DNA of 64,000 bases, taken from the NCBI GenBank assembly GCA_017510785.1, contig JAFWMH010000001.1:1-64000 (forward strand). Direction: 5' to 3'. This DNA is from Atopobiaceae bacterium. GTDB lineage: Bacteria; Actinomycetota; Coriobacteriia; Coriobacteriales; Atopobiaceae. Both the position numbers and the translations under genes were made by a program. The notes under the pieces were generated by a model that was not told the DNA's origin, made no database searches, and saw only the letters and a program-made list of their open reading frames with translations. Positions 41,320 through 49,627 of the stretch are shown here, one piece after another. The stretch's first letter is position 1. The number at the start of each line of letters is the position of its first letter.

Positions 41320-41414
41320 GGCATTTCCTTTCCTAATACAGGGCGTGCGAAGCACGCACATACTTTCCCACTTTTGTTTGCCCCGCGCGCGGCCGGGCGC
41401 GTTCCTCCGTGAGG

Positions 41415-41502
41415 GGCCGGCGGACCTTCTCCGCCGCGAATCGCGCGTAGCGCGCAGCGAGCGAAGCGAGCGCTGAGCGGGCGGGGAAGGCCCGCCGGCC
41501 TA
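41415..41502. repeat. GC-rich inverted repeat between GRE and transaldolase genes
   Basis: GGCCGGCGG at 41415 pairs with CCGCCGGCC at the other end, enclosing GCGCGTAGCGCGC and an AGCGAGCGAAGCGAGCGCT palindrome. As RNA it would fold into a branched hairpin between the two operon genes. It may tune the ratio of their products. Confidence 0.55.
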
Positions 41503-41510
41503 GCACGAGG

Positions 41511-43928
41511 CTACAGCACCTGCTCAGTACGGTCGATGATGTCGTCCTGGGTGGCCTTGCTCAGCACGTTGAAGAACGCGCTGTACCCGGCCACGCGCAC
41601 GATGAGGTCCTTGTGCCGCTCGGGGTGCGCCTGCGCGTCGAGCAGCGTGGCGCGATCAACCACGTTGAACTGCACGTGGTAGCCATGCAGACGGTTGAAG
41701 AAGGTGCGCAGCATCATCTGCAGCTTGAGCTTGTTCTCCTCGCGCGCGAGCATCGTCGGCGTGACCTTCTGGTTGAGCAGCACTCCACCCGTGATCTTGT
41801 CGGTGGGGAGCTTGGTGACGGACTTGAAAACGGCCGTCGGACCTTGCTTGTCGCAGTTGTGCGCGGGACTGCATCCCTCGGCTAGCGGCTCATGGGCATG
41901 GCGCCCGTCGGGCGTGGCCATGGTGCCCATGCCCTGTCCCACGTTGGCGCTGATGGAGCTCGTCCCGGCGTAGCGGATGCCACCGATGGGCCCGCGACCG
42001 TAGCGCGTGCTCGGGTACTTGGCCACCTCGTCAATGTAGGGGGCGTAGCAGTCAACGGCCAGCTGGTCCACGTAGTCGTCGTCGTTGCCGTACTTGGGTG
42101 CGTCGTCGACGAGCATCTGCTGGATGCGCGCGCCCTGCTCGCCGGCAAAGTCGCTTAGCAGGGCCTCCCACAGCTCTTGTCTGCTAATCCTACCCTCCTC
42201 GTACACGAGCTTCTTGATGGCGGCGAGGGAGTCGGCCATGTTTGCAATGCCCACTTGAAGTCCGCTGATAAAATCGTAAACGGCACCGCCCTCCTTAATC
42301 GTCTTGCCACGTGCGATGCAGTCGTCGGTGAGGGCGGAGCAAAGCACGTCGGGCACCTCGCGCTCGGAGGCCTTGTCGATGGCGTTCTCCACCACGGCGG
42401 ACCACTTGGTCATTTCGCGCAGGCTGGCGTCCCAGGCGGCCATGAGCTCGTCGAATGTCTCCCACTCGAGGAAGGTCCCGTGTCCCTCGACGAAGCGCTT
42501 GCCAGAGGTGAGGTCCACGCCGCCGTTCATGGCGCACAGGAGCAGACGCGGGAAGTTGATGTAGCTCATACCGGTGCAGCGGTACCCCCAGCGACCAGGC
42601 ACGGCCGTCTCCACGCAGCCGATGGCGGAATAGTTGTACGCGTCGTACTCGCTCACGCCCCAGGCGATGAAGCTCGGGATGATGATCTCGTCGTTGTTGA
42701 GGGCCGGCATGCCGAAGCCTAGGCGCATGACCTCGATACACTCGGCGAAGAAGGCCTTGTTGAGCCCTGCGTGGTAACGCACGGTGAGGTTGGGCTGCGT
42801 GAGGCGGGTCTGTGCCACGGAGCGAAGCACAAGCCAAGAGAGCGGGTTGACGGCGTCTTCGTGGGTGTCGGGCGTCTGGCCACCGATGGTCACGTTTTGG
42901 TACATGGGGCTACCGGCGGAGCTGTAGGTGTGCGCCTGGGAGCGAATCTTCTGCACCGTGAGGGTTTTTATCCAAAGGTTTGTGAGAAACTCCAGCGCCT
43001 CGCCCTCGCTGATGCGACCCGCCTCGAGGTCGGCCTTGTAGTACGGATACATGTACTGATCGAAGCGGCCGAAGGAGAGGCTATGGCCGTTGGACTCGAT
43101 TTGCAGGAGCACCTGGCTAAACCACACGGCCTGCACGGCCTCGAAGAAGGTCTCGGCCGGCTCGTAGGGCACCTTGGCGCAGGCAGCGGCGATGCGCTCG
43201 AGCTCGGCCTTGCGTGCTGGGTCGGTGGTTGCCGCAGCCTGCTCGGCAGCCAGCTCGGCGTAGCGGTTCGCCCAGCGGCGCACGGCGTCGATAACCACGA
43301 GCACGGCCTTGTAGAAGGCGTACTTGTTCACAGCCTCGGGGTCGGTGAGGTCGAGCCCGTCCTTGGCGGCACGGGTGCGCTCCTCGTAGCCGCGCAAGCC
43401 CTCCCTGAGCAGGCGGGCGTGGTTTATGGCCAGGTGCGCGTCGCCGGCGTTGAGCTTGCCCTCCATGCCGAAGACGCCCGTCTCCATGAAGGGAGACAAT
43501 TCGTCGGGCAGCATCGCCAGGCCGTGGTCGCGCAGAGTGTTGCCCTCCCAGAAGGACGCGATGTCGCGAATGGCCTGCTTGTCGACCTCGGTCATGTAGA
43601 AGACGTCGCCGTCTCGCTTCTCGAACTTGTCGAGTTCGTCAAGCACGAATCCCAGCGTGTACTCGGGGAAGACGGGGGCGTTGCAGTTTTTGGTCGCCTG
43701 GTTGCCGGCGATGAGCGTCTTGTCCTCGATGTAGATGCTCATGTTGTCCAAGATGTGAGCAAAGCTGAGGGCTCGGCGCATGACGGGCGGCTGATCGGTC
43801 GTCTGCCGGTAGGACTCGGTGCAAAGGACGGCACGCTCGGCGTCCACGAAGGGCTTCTCGTCGAGCACCTCCTCGCGAAAGGCCTGCATACGGGGCGTGA
43901 GGGTTCCGAAGTGCTCGCTGTTCTCCAT
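41511..43928 (-). CDS. Glycyl-radical enzyme (PFL2/glycerol-dehydratase-like)
   Basis: The 805-residue protein has the glycyl-radical motif RVAGYSAFF near the C-terminus and the active-site loop SAIGCVETAVPGRWG. There the Cys and following Glu (GCVE) match diol-dehydratase-type GREs rather than pyruvate formate-lyase (adjacent Cys-Cys). It requires anaerobic activation by the radical SAM enzyme encoded divergently at 44244. ATG 43928 follows AAGGAG. A consensus promoter and an operator-like site lie upstream. The substrate cannot be read from sequence; the transaldolase neighbour suggests a polyol or related compound. Confidence 0.88.
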   Translation of the reverse strand: MENSEHFGTLTPRMQAFREEVLDEKPFVDAERAVLCTESYRQTTDQPPVMRRALSFAHILDNMSIYIEDKTLIAGNQATKNCNAPVFPEYTLGFVLDELDKFEKRDGDVFYMTEVDKQAIRDIASFWEGNTLRDHGLAMLPDELSPFMETGVFGMEGKLNAGDAHLAINHARLLREGLRGYEERTRAAKDGLDLTDPEAVNKYAFYKAVLVVIDAVRRWANRYAELAAEQAAATTDPARKAELERIAAACAKVPYEPAETFFEAVQAVWFSQVLLQIESNGHSLSFGRFDQYMYPYYKADLEAGRISEGEALEFLTNLWIKTLTVQKIRSQAHTYSSAGSPMYQNVTIGGQTPDTHEDAVNPLSWLVLRSVAQTRLTQPNLTVRYHAGLNKAFFAECIEVMRLGFGMPALNNDEIIIPSFIAWGVSEYDAYNYSAIGCVETAVPGRWGYRCTGMSYINFPRLLLCAMNGGVDLTSGKRFVEGHGTFLEWETFDELMAAWDASLREMTKWSAVVENAIDKASEREVPDVLCSALTDDCIARGKTIKEGGAVYDFISGLQVGIANMADSLAAIKKLVYEEGRISRQELWEALLSDFAGEQGARIQQMLVDDAPKYGNDDDYVDQLAVDCYAPYIDEVAKYPSTRYGRGPIGGIRYAGTSSISANVGQGMGTMATPDGRHAHEPLAEGCSPAHNCDKQGPTAVFKSVTKLPTDKITGGVLLNQKVTPTMLAREENKLKLQMMLRTFFNRLHGYHVQFNVVDRATLLDAQAHPERHKDLIVRVAGYSAFFNVLSKATQDDIIDRTEQVL

Positions 43929-43961
43929 GGGTTTCTCCTTGCGCTCGTGCAAATCGTTTTG

Positions 43962-43977
43962 CTTTCGTTCGTAACTC
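43962..43977. promoter_or_regulatory. Operator-like site O1 (GRE promoter)
   Basis: CTTTCGTTCGTAACTC sits just downstream of the minus-strand -10 box of the GRE gene. The same core occurs at 44046-44059 and, with small changes, at 46774-46790 before the deoR gene. It is a good candidate for DeoR-family binding. Confidence 0.6.
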
Positions 43978-44006
43978 ATAGTACGCGCGTTCAAAGCTAT
44001 TGTCAA
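43978..44006 (-). promoter_or_regulatory. Consensus promoter of the GRE operon
   Basis: On the minus strand TTGACA (44001-44006) and TACTAT (43978-43983) are spaced exactly 17 bases apart. Operator-like site O1 abuts the -10. Confidence 0.8.
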
Positions 44007-44041
44007 GCGTGATGAGAGAAAATATTTCGTTCTGAATTATA

Positions 44042-44071
44042 TTGACTTTCGTTCGTAAGTTCTGTTACATT
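44042..44071 (+). promoter_or_regulatory. Promoter of the activating enzyme gene with operator-like site O2
   Basis: TTGACT (44042-44047) is followed after 17-18 bases by TTACAT/TACATT. Site O2 (CTTTCGTTCGTAAG, 44046-44059) lies in the spacer, where a bound repressor would block polymerase. Confidence 0.55.
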
Positions 44072-44172
44072 GTACGAGGCAATGGGTGGTTGTAGGGGGA
44101 CCGGCCTCGCGGCCACGGGTGCATATGCATCCAGTCGTACGAGACAATGGGTGGTTGTAGGGGGACCGGCCT
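44072..44172. repeat. Two direct repeats of 36 bp in the activase leader
   Basis: A unit beginning GTACGAG(G/A)CAATGGGTGG and ending GGGGGACCGGCCT is found at 44072-44107 and 44137-44172 (period 65). It lies in the untranslated leader of the activating enzyme gene. A third partial GGGGACCGGCC follows. Confidence 0.85.
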
Positions 44173-44243
44173 AGGGGACCGGCCATCGACTTGACAGCCG
44201 GCGGTCGCCGCACGAATCGATTGGTCATCAAGGAAGGACTGCC

Positions 44244-45182
44244 ATGCAAACTGCAACGGTATTCAACATACAGAAGTTCAGCCTCAACGACGGCCCCGGC
44301 ATCCGAACGGTGGTGTTCCTCAAGGGATGCCCGCTGCGCTGCGCGTGGTGCGCCAACCCCGAAAGCCAGCGGCGCTCGCCGCAGCTCGAGTGGAAGGAAA
44401 GTGCCTGCGTCGGTTGCGGGGCGTGTCTTGTGGCGGCTGCTGGCGTCGCGGGTCCGGGCGCCGTCGCCGCGGGTCCGGCCGCCGTCGAGTATTGCGGCAA
44501 GCGCCACGTGGACGTACGCAGCATGCGCGGCGACTCGGACGAGGCCCGTGCGGCTGTGGCTGCCTGTCCCGCGCGCGCCCTCTCCATTGTCGGCAAAGCC
44601 AAGACCGTCGACGAGGTTCTACGGGTTTGTCTCCAAGACCAGCCCTTCTATGAGGACTCCGGCGGCGGCGTCACGCTCTCCGGAGGCGAGGCGCTCACGT
44701 GGCCCGACTTCTGCGCAGAGCTGCTCGATCGCCTGCGCGAGGAGAACATCGACACCTGTATCGAAACCGAGGCGCACGTGACGCCACGAGTCTTCCAGCG
44801 CATGGCAGGCAAGCTCGACCACATGCTCATCGACCTCAAACACGTGGATCCACAGAAGATCGCAGATCACACCGGAGGCCGCGCCGACCTTATGCTCGAC
44901 AACCTTCGTTGGGCACTGGCAAACCATCCGGACGTCTTGCCGCGTACGCCCGTCATTCCCGGCTTCAACGACGGCCTGGAGGATGCCCGGACCATGGCCC
45001 GGTGGCTCCGCGAGTCCGGCGGCACGCGCGTACAGCTCCTCCCCTTCCACAACTTCGGCGAAGGCAAGTACGCGCTCGTCGACATGCCGTATTCCCTTGG
45101 CGGCGTGAAGAACCTCTCGCCGGAGAATCTCGTTGCCTACCGCCAGGTCTACCTCGACGAGGGCATAGAGGCCTTTTTCTAG
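44244..45182 (+). CDS. Glycyl-radical enzyme activating enzyme (PflA/PflC-like radical SAM)
   Basis: The 312-residue protein has the radical SAM motif in GCPLRCAWCANPES, preceded by FSLNDGPGIRTVVFLKG. It carries a partial ferredoxin insert (CVGCGAC ... CPARAL), and GGGVTLSGGEAL, CIETEAHV and DLKHVDPQ. It generates the glycyl radical on the partner enzyme using S-adenosylmethionine. It is divergent from the GRE gene and shares the operator-like region. ATG 44244 follows AAGGA. The insert is Ala/Gly-rich (VAAAGVAGPGAVAAGPAAV) compared with relatives. Confidence 0.9.
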   Translation: MQTATVFNIQKFSLNDGPGIRTVVFLKGCPLRCAWCANPESQRRSPQLEWKESACVGCGACLVAAAGVAGPGAVAAGPAAVEYCGKRHVDVRSMRGDSDEARAAVAACPARALSIVGKAKTVDEVLRVCLQDQPFYEDSGGGVTLSGGEALTWPDFCAELLDRLREENIDTCIETEAHVTPRVFQRMAGKLDHMLIDLKHVDPQKIADHTGGRADLMLDNLRWALANHPDVLPRTPVIPGFNDGLEDARTMARWLRESGGTRVQLLPFHNFGEGKYALVDMPYSLGGVKNLSPENLVAYRQVYLDEGIEAFF

Positions 45183-45242
45183 CCGTCTAGCTTTTCCGTT
45201 CTCGGTTCACCGCCCGTTGTACTTGTCAAGAAAGGAACTGTC

Positions 45243-45316
45243 ATGAGCACCACCGTCACCGTATATGCCGTCTCCGACATGACCGGAGAGACCGTCGAGC
45301 GCATCGTCCGTCATCT
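45243..45316 (+). pseudogene. N-terminal remnant of a ppsR-type (DUF299) regulator
   Basis: The first ~24 codons read MSTTVTVYAVSDMTGETVER followed by IVRHL. This is the standard opening of pyruvate,phosphate dikinase regulatory kinase/phosphorylase proteins, with a preserved ribosome site (AAGGAAC). After that the frame enters a 59-base direct repeat and loses homology. Only the front of the gene remains. Confidence 0.65.
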
Positions 45317-45427
45317 GCCGTGCACGCTGCCAGTCGCACCCCCCCTGCGCCGCGTGCGGGCATTCCTCGTCACGTGCCGTGCACGCTGCCAGTCGCACTC
45401 CGGCCCCTGCGCCGCGTGCGGGCATTC
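45317..45427. repeat. Two direct repeats of ~50 bp, period 59
   Basis: GCCGTGCACGCTGCCAGTCG ... CGCCGCGTGCGGGCATTCC occurs at 45317-45366 and 45376-45427. It begins exactly where the ppsR-like coding sequence ends. Confidence 0.8.
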
Positions 45428-45650
45428 CGGACCACGCGCGCTGGCGCCGCGTACAGATTTTTGCCACGCCTGCCGCGCTTTTGTCACATATGTAAGACAT
45501 TATGCACCCTAAGATGCTTCATAGCTTGTGCGATGGCGAGAGCCCCGGAGTCTTCCGCCCTGGTCCAGGTTTGCCCCGCCCAATCCGCAGCGCCCGGCCC
45601 CGCCCAATCCGCTCCGTTCCGCCCCGCCTGCCAATACCAAGGGGGTCGCG

Positions 45651-45852
45651 AGTGTACATTCTGCCGTATGGCTTTTCCGCATATGGGCGTCTACCTGCGC
45701 TTTCTTAGATAAAACATTTTCGGGGGTCGTCCAAATGTACACTTTGGGTTGCTTTCAGTGCGCATTCTGCCGCATTACCTTTGTGCATATGGCCCTCTAC
45801 CTGCGCTTTTGTTCATCAGATATTTTCGGGGGTCGGCAGAATGTACACTTGG
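45651..45852. repeat. Tandem GTACA-palindrome element, two units of ~100 bp (period 106)
   Basis: Each unit starts with (AGTGTA)CATTCTGCCG and ends with TTTCGGGGGTCG followed by a TGTACACTT segment, so the ends are inverted relative to each other. The two units share GCATATGG and CTACCTGCGCTTT inside. Elements with similar TGTACA ends occur at 52025 and 60194. The rest of the 45.2-46.0 kb gap holds no gene that I can see. Confidence 0.75.
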
Positions 45853-45984
45853 ACCGGGCGACTCGCTCGGACGTCACCGCTCGGCCGAGGCTCGACCGCA
45901 CGGACGATCCGCAGACGACCAATCCCGCGGCTATGAAGCACCTCCGGGGCAACCACGCCAGTGCGCGACTCCCCGCCCACGTCG

Positions 45985-46731
45985 TCACGCAACAAGCACA
46001 GCAACGCCGAGGGCCTCCACGCCATGGCGCGACTCCCCGCTCAAACCGTCATCCGTAACAAGCGTGACTGGCTTTCCCTGCAAGCGCAGGGGCACGGCGC
46101 TATGGCGTGCGAATTTCTCTGATTCGGTGAGCACGATGACCTCAGCCGCCGACTCCGCCATACAACGCACGGCATCGGCGCGCATCTGGTCGGCGTTAGT
46201 GAAGCCCACACCGTCAATCCAGCCATCAGCGCCAACGAAGAGACGATCGACGTAGAACTCCTGCGCGCAGGTTCGAACGAGGGGACCCACCATAACCTGC
46301 GAGTCACGCTGATACGTTCCGCCCAAAAGCAGTACCTCAACATTCGCAGCGTCGCGCACATAACTGGCGATAAAAGCACTGTTGGTCACGACCGTCACGT
46401 TTTGCTTAGCATCGGCGAGCACGCGTACAAGAAGCGCGCAGCAGCTGCCACTTTCCACCATTATTGTCGCCCCGTCCGGCACGAGCTCGGCCGCGCGGCG
46501 AGCAATGAGGAGCTTCTCATCGTAGTGGTATGCAAGGCGGCCGCCGACGTCATTGGGATTGGCGAGCATCGCATATCCGTGCTCGCGGATTACGAGGCCC
46601 TTTGCTTGAAGCGCGTCAAGGTCCTTGCGCATGGTGACGGCCGATACGCCAAGGCGTTCGGCCAAGCTTGTTACCTCGACTTTCTTTTCCGCGGTAACAA
46701 TCTGCAAGATAATACTGTCGCGCTTTGCCAT
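45985..46731 (-). CDS. DeoR/GlpR family transcriptional regulator
   Basis: The 248-residue protein has the DeoR helix-turn-helix at the N-terminus (IVTAEKKVEVTSLAERLGV, SAVTMRKDLDAL, GLVIREHGYAM). The C-terminal sugar-binding DeoRC domain includes ATIMVESGSCCALLVRVLA, VVTNSAFIASYV, LLLGGTYQ and FVGADGWIDGVGFT. It should repress in the absence of a phosphorylated sugar effector. ATG 46731 has GGAG five bases upstream. Operator-like site O3 before it matches O1/O2 at the GRE locus, so it probably controls both itself and that locus. Confidence 0.88.
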   Translation of the reverse strand: MAKRDSIILQIVTAEKKVEVTSLAERLGVSAVTMRKDLDALQAKGLVIREHGYAMLANPNDVGGRLAYHYDEKLLIARRAAELVPDGATIMVESGSCCALLVRVLADAKQNVTVVTNSAFIASYVRDAANVEVLLLGGTYQRDSQVMVGPLVRTCAQEFYVDRLFVGADGWIDGVGFTNADQMRADAVRCMAESAAEVIVLTESEKFARHSAVPLRLQGKPVTLVTDDGLSGESRHGVEALGVAVLVA

Positions 46732-46773
46732 ATGGGCTCCAGGGATTTGCGGGTTTCGCTTAACTACATAATC

Positions 46774-46796
46774 GCTTGTGTTCGAAACTCATTTTA
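46774..46796 (-). promoter_or_regulatory. deoR promoter with operator-like site O3
   Basis: On the minus strand TGCTAAAAT is an extended -10 (box at 46791-46796). It is followed at once by GAGTTTCGAACACAAGC, which aligns with GAGTTACGAACGAAAGC at the GRE promoter, in the same position relative to the -10. Confidence 0.6.
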
Positions 46797-46897
46797 GCAT
46801 GAAACCTCAACGCGCTTGGGACAGCAGACGCACGGGATGGCTTGACAAACCAGTAAAGAGTAGTAAAAACATAATTAATCACATATATGGAGGGGAT

Positions 46898-47932
46898 ATG
46901 CCCAGGAATCCATACACCCTCGTATTTGGTCGCGAGCCACTGCAGCTCATCCCGCGCGTATCTCATATCACAGAGATAACCGAGTCCTTTGATGACGACC
47001 CACCTTCACAGCAGGTCTTCCTCCTCACCGGCGTCCGTGGCAGCGGCAAGACGGTGCTCATGACCGAGATCGCCAAGCAGCTCGCAAAGAGGGACGGCTG
47101 GATCGCCGTCGGGCTCAACCCCGAGAGGGACATGCTTAAAACCCTTGCGGCCAAACTCGCCAGCGAACAAACACTCGCGAAGCTTTTTCAATCGGCGAGT
47201 ATCAACCTTTCCTTCTTTGGAATCGGCCTCGAGGTAAAGGGGGCCGTACCCATCGCCGACGTAGAGCTGGCGCTCGAAAAGATGCTGTCGAGTCTCGTGC
47301 GACATGGGAAGAGGCTGCTTATAACCGTTGACGAGGTGGCAAACACGCAGACGATGAGGGAGTTCGCGAGCACCTTCCAAATACTGGTCCGCAAGGACCT
47401 GCCCCTATGCCTCCTGATGACCGGGCTCTACAACAACGTTAGACGGCTCCAAGACGAGAAAACGCTTACCTTTTTATACCGTGCGCCGAGAATCGACATG
47501 GGACCGCTCAACATAGGGGTCATAGCAAACAACTACCGCAAGACTCTCGGTGTTGACGGAGACGAGGCAATTCGCATGGCCAAGCTCACGAGGGGATATC
47601 CCTTCGCGTTTCAGGTGTTCGGCTTCTTCGCTTGGCGGCATGGCTCTTTGGACGACGAGGCACTCATGCAGGCTAAGCAATACCTCGACGACTATGCGTA
47701 CGAAAAAATCTGGTCCGAGCTTTCGGAGGGAGACCGCGTTGTAGCGCGCGCCATTGCCAATACCCCGAGTAGCAGGATTCGCGACGTGCGTCAGGAGGCA
47801 GGGCTGAGTACGAACCAGTTCAACCCATATCGCGACAGGCTCATAAAGAAGGGCGTCGTGAACGGTAGCACCTACGGCCACGTTAGTTTCACACTTCCAC
47901 TTTTCGAGCAATACGTGCTCGAACATGCGTGA
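46898..47932 (+). CDS. AAA ATPase (AAA_16/STAND-like) of unknown role
   Basis: The 344-residue protein has Walker A LLTGVRGSGKTVLM, Walker B LLITVDEVANT, a sensor-1-like CLLMTGLYNNV, and a C-terminal winged-helix-like part (SSRIRDVRQEAGLSTNQFN). The start at ATG 46898 (MPRNPYTLVFGREP) follows GGAGGGGAT; the frame is open further upstream without a signal. Proteins of this type are often stand-alone and linked to defence or signalling, but nothing adjacent fixes the function. Confidence 0.78.
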   Translation: MPRNPYTLVFGREPLQLIPRVSHITEITESFDDDPPSQQVFLLTGVRGSGKTVLMTEIAKQLAKRDGWIAVGLNPERDMLKTLAAKLASEQTLAKLFQSASINLSFFGIGLEVKGAVPIADVELALEKMLSSLVRHGKRLLITVDEVANTQTMREFASTFQILVRKDLPLCLLMTGLYNNVRRLQDEKTLTFLYRAPRIDMGPLNIGVIANNYRKTLGVDGDEAIRMAKLTRGYPFAFQVFGFFAWRHGSLDDEALMQAKQYLDDYAYEKIWSELSEGDRVVARAIANTPSSRIRDVRQEAGLSTNQFNPYRDRLIKKGVVNGSTYGHVSFTLPLFEQYVLEHA

Positions 47933-48037
47933 GCCTCCGGCCCTTCTGACAAACCCCAAAACCATACCAGCTTTTGGAGGGATACAGTACCTCCGGAAGT
48001 AGCAGCCTTGCAGGTCCAGCGGCTTTCGCAGATAAAA

Positions 48038-49420
48038 TCATTTACAAAGCATGTCGCCGGCATGCAGCTCAAACGGCATCTGGAGGCGGTAGCGTCGCAT
48101 GTTTTCGGCAAGCCGATCTGCCGGTTGCCAAAGCTGCCAGTTGTTATCATTCGGGAACGCAGTCTCGCCGTCCTGCCCGTTCTCGCCGGATTGATCAGCA
48201 TTGTCGAATTGTTCGCCCTCGGCAATCCGTTCGTCCTCGCTGGTCCGCTCGCCTGCACCGGGCCGCTCGGCCGCGCCAGCCCGTCCGGCCCCGCACTCGT
48301 CACCTGCCTCTTCAAGCCGCTCGACCTCTCCAAGCACGAACGAACGCAACGGCTGGTGCGGCGCAAGCACAGTAATAACATCGCCGGGAACCGCCCGGTT
48401 GCGACAGGTCACCGTGGTAACCCACGCGTCCCCACAACGCTCACTGCCGTTGGCAACGGCCACGAGCAAGCGCTCGCGTTCGTACTCCGCATGCCCAGGA
48501 TTCTGCGTCGGCTTGCCAAAATAGAACCCCGTCGAAAAAGGACGATGGCTCGTAGCCTCAAGCTCCCCCATCCACGCGCTTGCAGGCTCGCCGTCGAGCA
48601 CATGGCGATAGGCGTTCGTAACAGCCGCGACGTAGTACGCACCCTTGTTGCGGCCCTCGATTTTTAACGATGCCACGCCTGCGTCGGCAAGCTCATCCAA
48701 ATGGTCCAGCATGCAGAGGTCGTTGGCCGAAAGCAAATAGCTGCCTCGCGAGTCGGCCTCCAGGGGCATGGGCTGGTCGGGCCGCGTTTCCTCCGTAAGA
48801 CTCCACGTCCATCTGCAAGGTTGCGTGCAGTTCCCGCACGAGGCCGAGCGCTCCGGACCCACCAAGGCGCTCGAAAGCAAGCATCGCCCCGATACCGCCA
48901 TGCACATCGACCCATGCACGAACGCCTCGAGCTCCACGGCATCTCCCACTCGCCGATGCAGCTCGGCAATGCGCTCCAACGTTAGCTCGCGAGCCAGCAC
49001 GATGCGCGACGCCCCAAGGCGGGCATACGCGAGCGCAGCCTCAGCATTCGAAACCGACGCCTGCGTCGAAACATGCGCCGCCACGTGCGGTGCATGACGC
49101 CGGAGCAACACGAGCGCCCCAAAGTCGGCAACGATGGCTGCATCCACACCCAAGTCATCAAGCCGCTCAAGATACACGGGCAGCTCGTCGATGTCATTAT
49201 CAAACATCATAGTGTTTATTGTCACATGCACAGCAACGCCCCGCTCGTGAGCATACGCAATCGCCCACGCGAGGTCCTTGTCGTCGAAGTTGTTCGCACG
49301 CGCCCGCATGCCCCAGCGCTTACCCGCGAGGTACACCGCGTCCGCTCCAAAGCGAATCGCAGCTCGCAGCTGTTCCGGCCCGCCGGCGGGTGCAAGCAGT
49401 TCGGGAGTCGATGTGTTCAT
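48038..49420 (-). CDS. U32 family peptidase / hydroxylation-type protein
   Basis: The 460-residue protein starts TPELLAPAGGPEQLRAAIR and has FGADAVYLAGKRWGMRA, VHVTINTMMFD, LEAFVHGSMCMAVSGRCLL and a cysteine cluster SCGNCTQPCRW, all marks of peptidase U32. Related proteins (TrhP, RlhA, UbiU) modify RNA or quinones, so a peptidase role is not certain. ATG 49420 has AAAGGAG upstream. Near the C-terminus is a low-complexity acidic insert (AERPGAGERTSEDERIAEG and following) not typical of the family. Confidence 0.85.
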   Translation of the reverse strand: MNTSTPELLAPAGGPEQLRAAIRFGADAVYLAGKRWGMRARANNFDDKDLAWAIAYAHERGVAVHVTINTMMFDNDIDELPVYLERLDDLGVDAAIVADFGALVLLRRHAPHVAAHVSTQASVSNAEAALAYARLGASRIVLARELTLERIAELHRRVGDAVELEAFVHGSMCMAVSGRCLLSSALVGPERSASCGNCTQPCRWTWSLTEETRPDQPMPLEADSRGSYLLSANDLCMLDHLDELADAGVASLKIEGRNKGAYYVAAVTNAYRHVLDGEPASAWMGELEATSHRPFSTGFYFGKPTQNPGHAEYERERLLVAVANGSERCGDAWVTTVTCRNRAVPGDVITVLAPHQPLRSFVLGEVERLEEAGDECGAGRAGAAERPGAGERTSEDERIAEGEQFDNADQSGENGQDGETAFPNDNNWQLWQPADRLAENMRRYRLQMPFELHAGDMLCK

Positions 49421-49541
49421 GGGCGCTCCTTTCGCATGTCTCGCCACATGGTAGCACGCGGGAGTCGCGTTGAAGCGCGAAAGGCTAACAGACAAAAGCC
49501 TCGTCGTCTCGCATCCTCCTCCGCCCAATCACAATTCAGCG

Positions 49542-49571
49542 ATTTGCACAGGTCGATTTCCAACAGGACTT
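49542..49571. repeat. Single CACAGGTCG unit, cluster 3
   Basis: TTGCACAGGTCGATTTCCAA plus CAGG is one unit of the family found at 32637 and 37078, here alone between two minus-strand genes. Confidence 0.7.
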
Positions 49572-49627
49572 CCCCGGGAATATGATTTTGCCCGGTGGCG
49601 TGGAAGGGGCCAGTCTCCCTTGTGGCC

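Noticed and set aside
42771-44012. 413-codon plus-strand frame opposite the glycyl-radical enzyme
   Set aside because: Antisense to a conserved enzyme; the repetitive Val/His/Gly-rich translation is typical of shadow frames.
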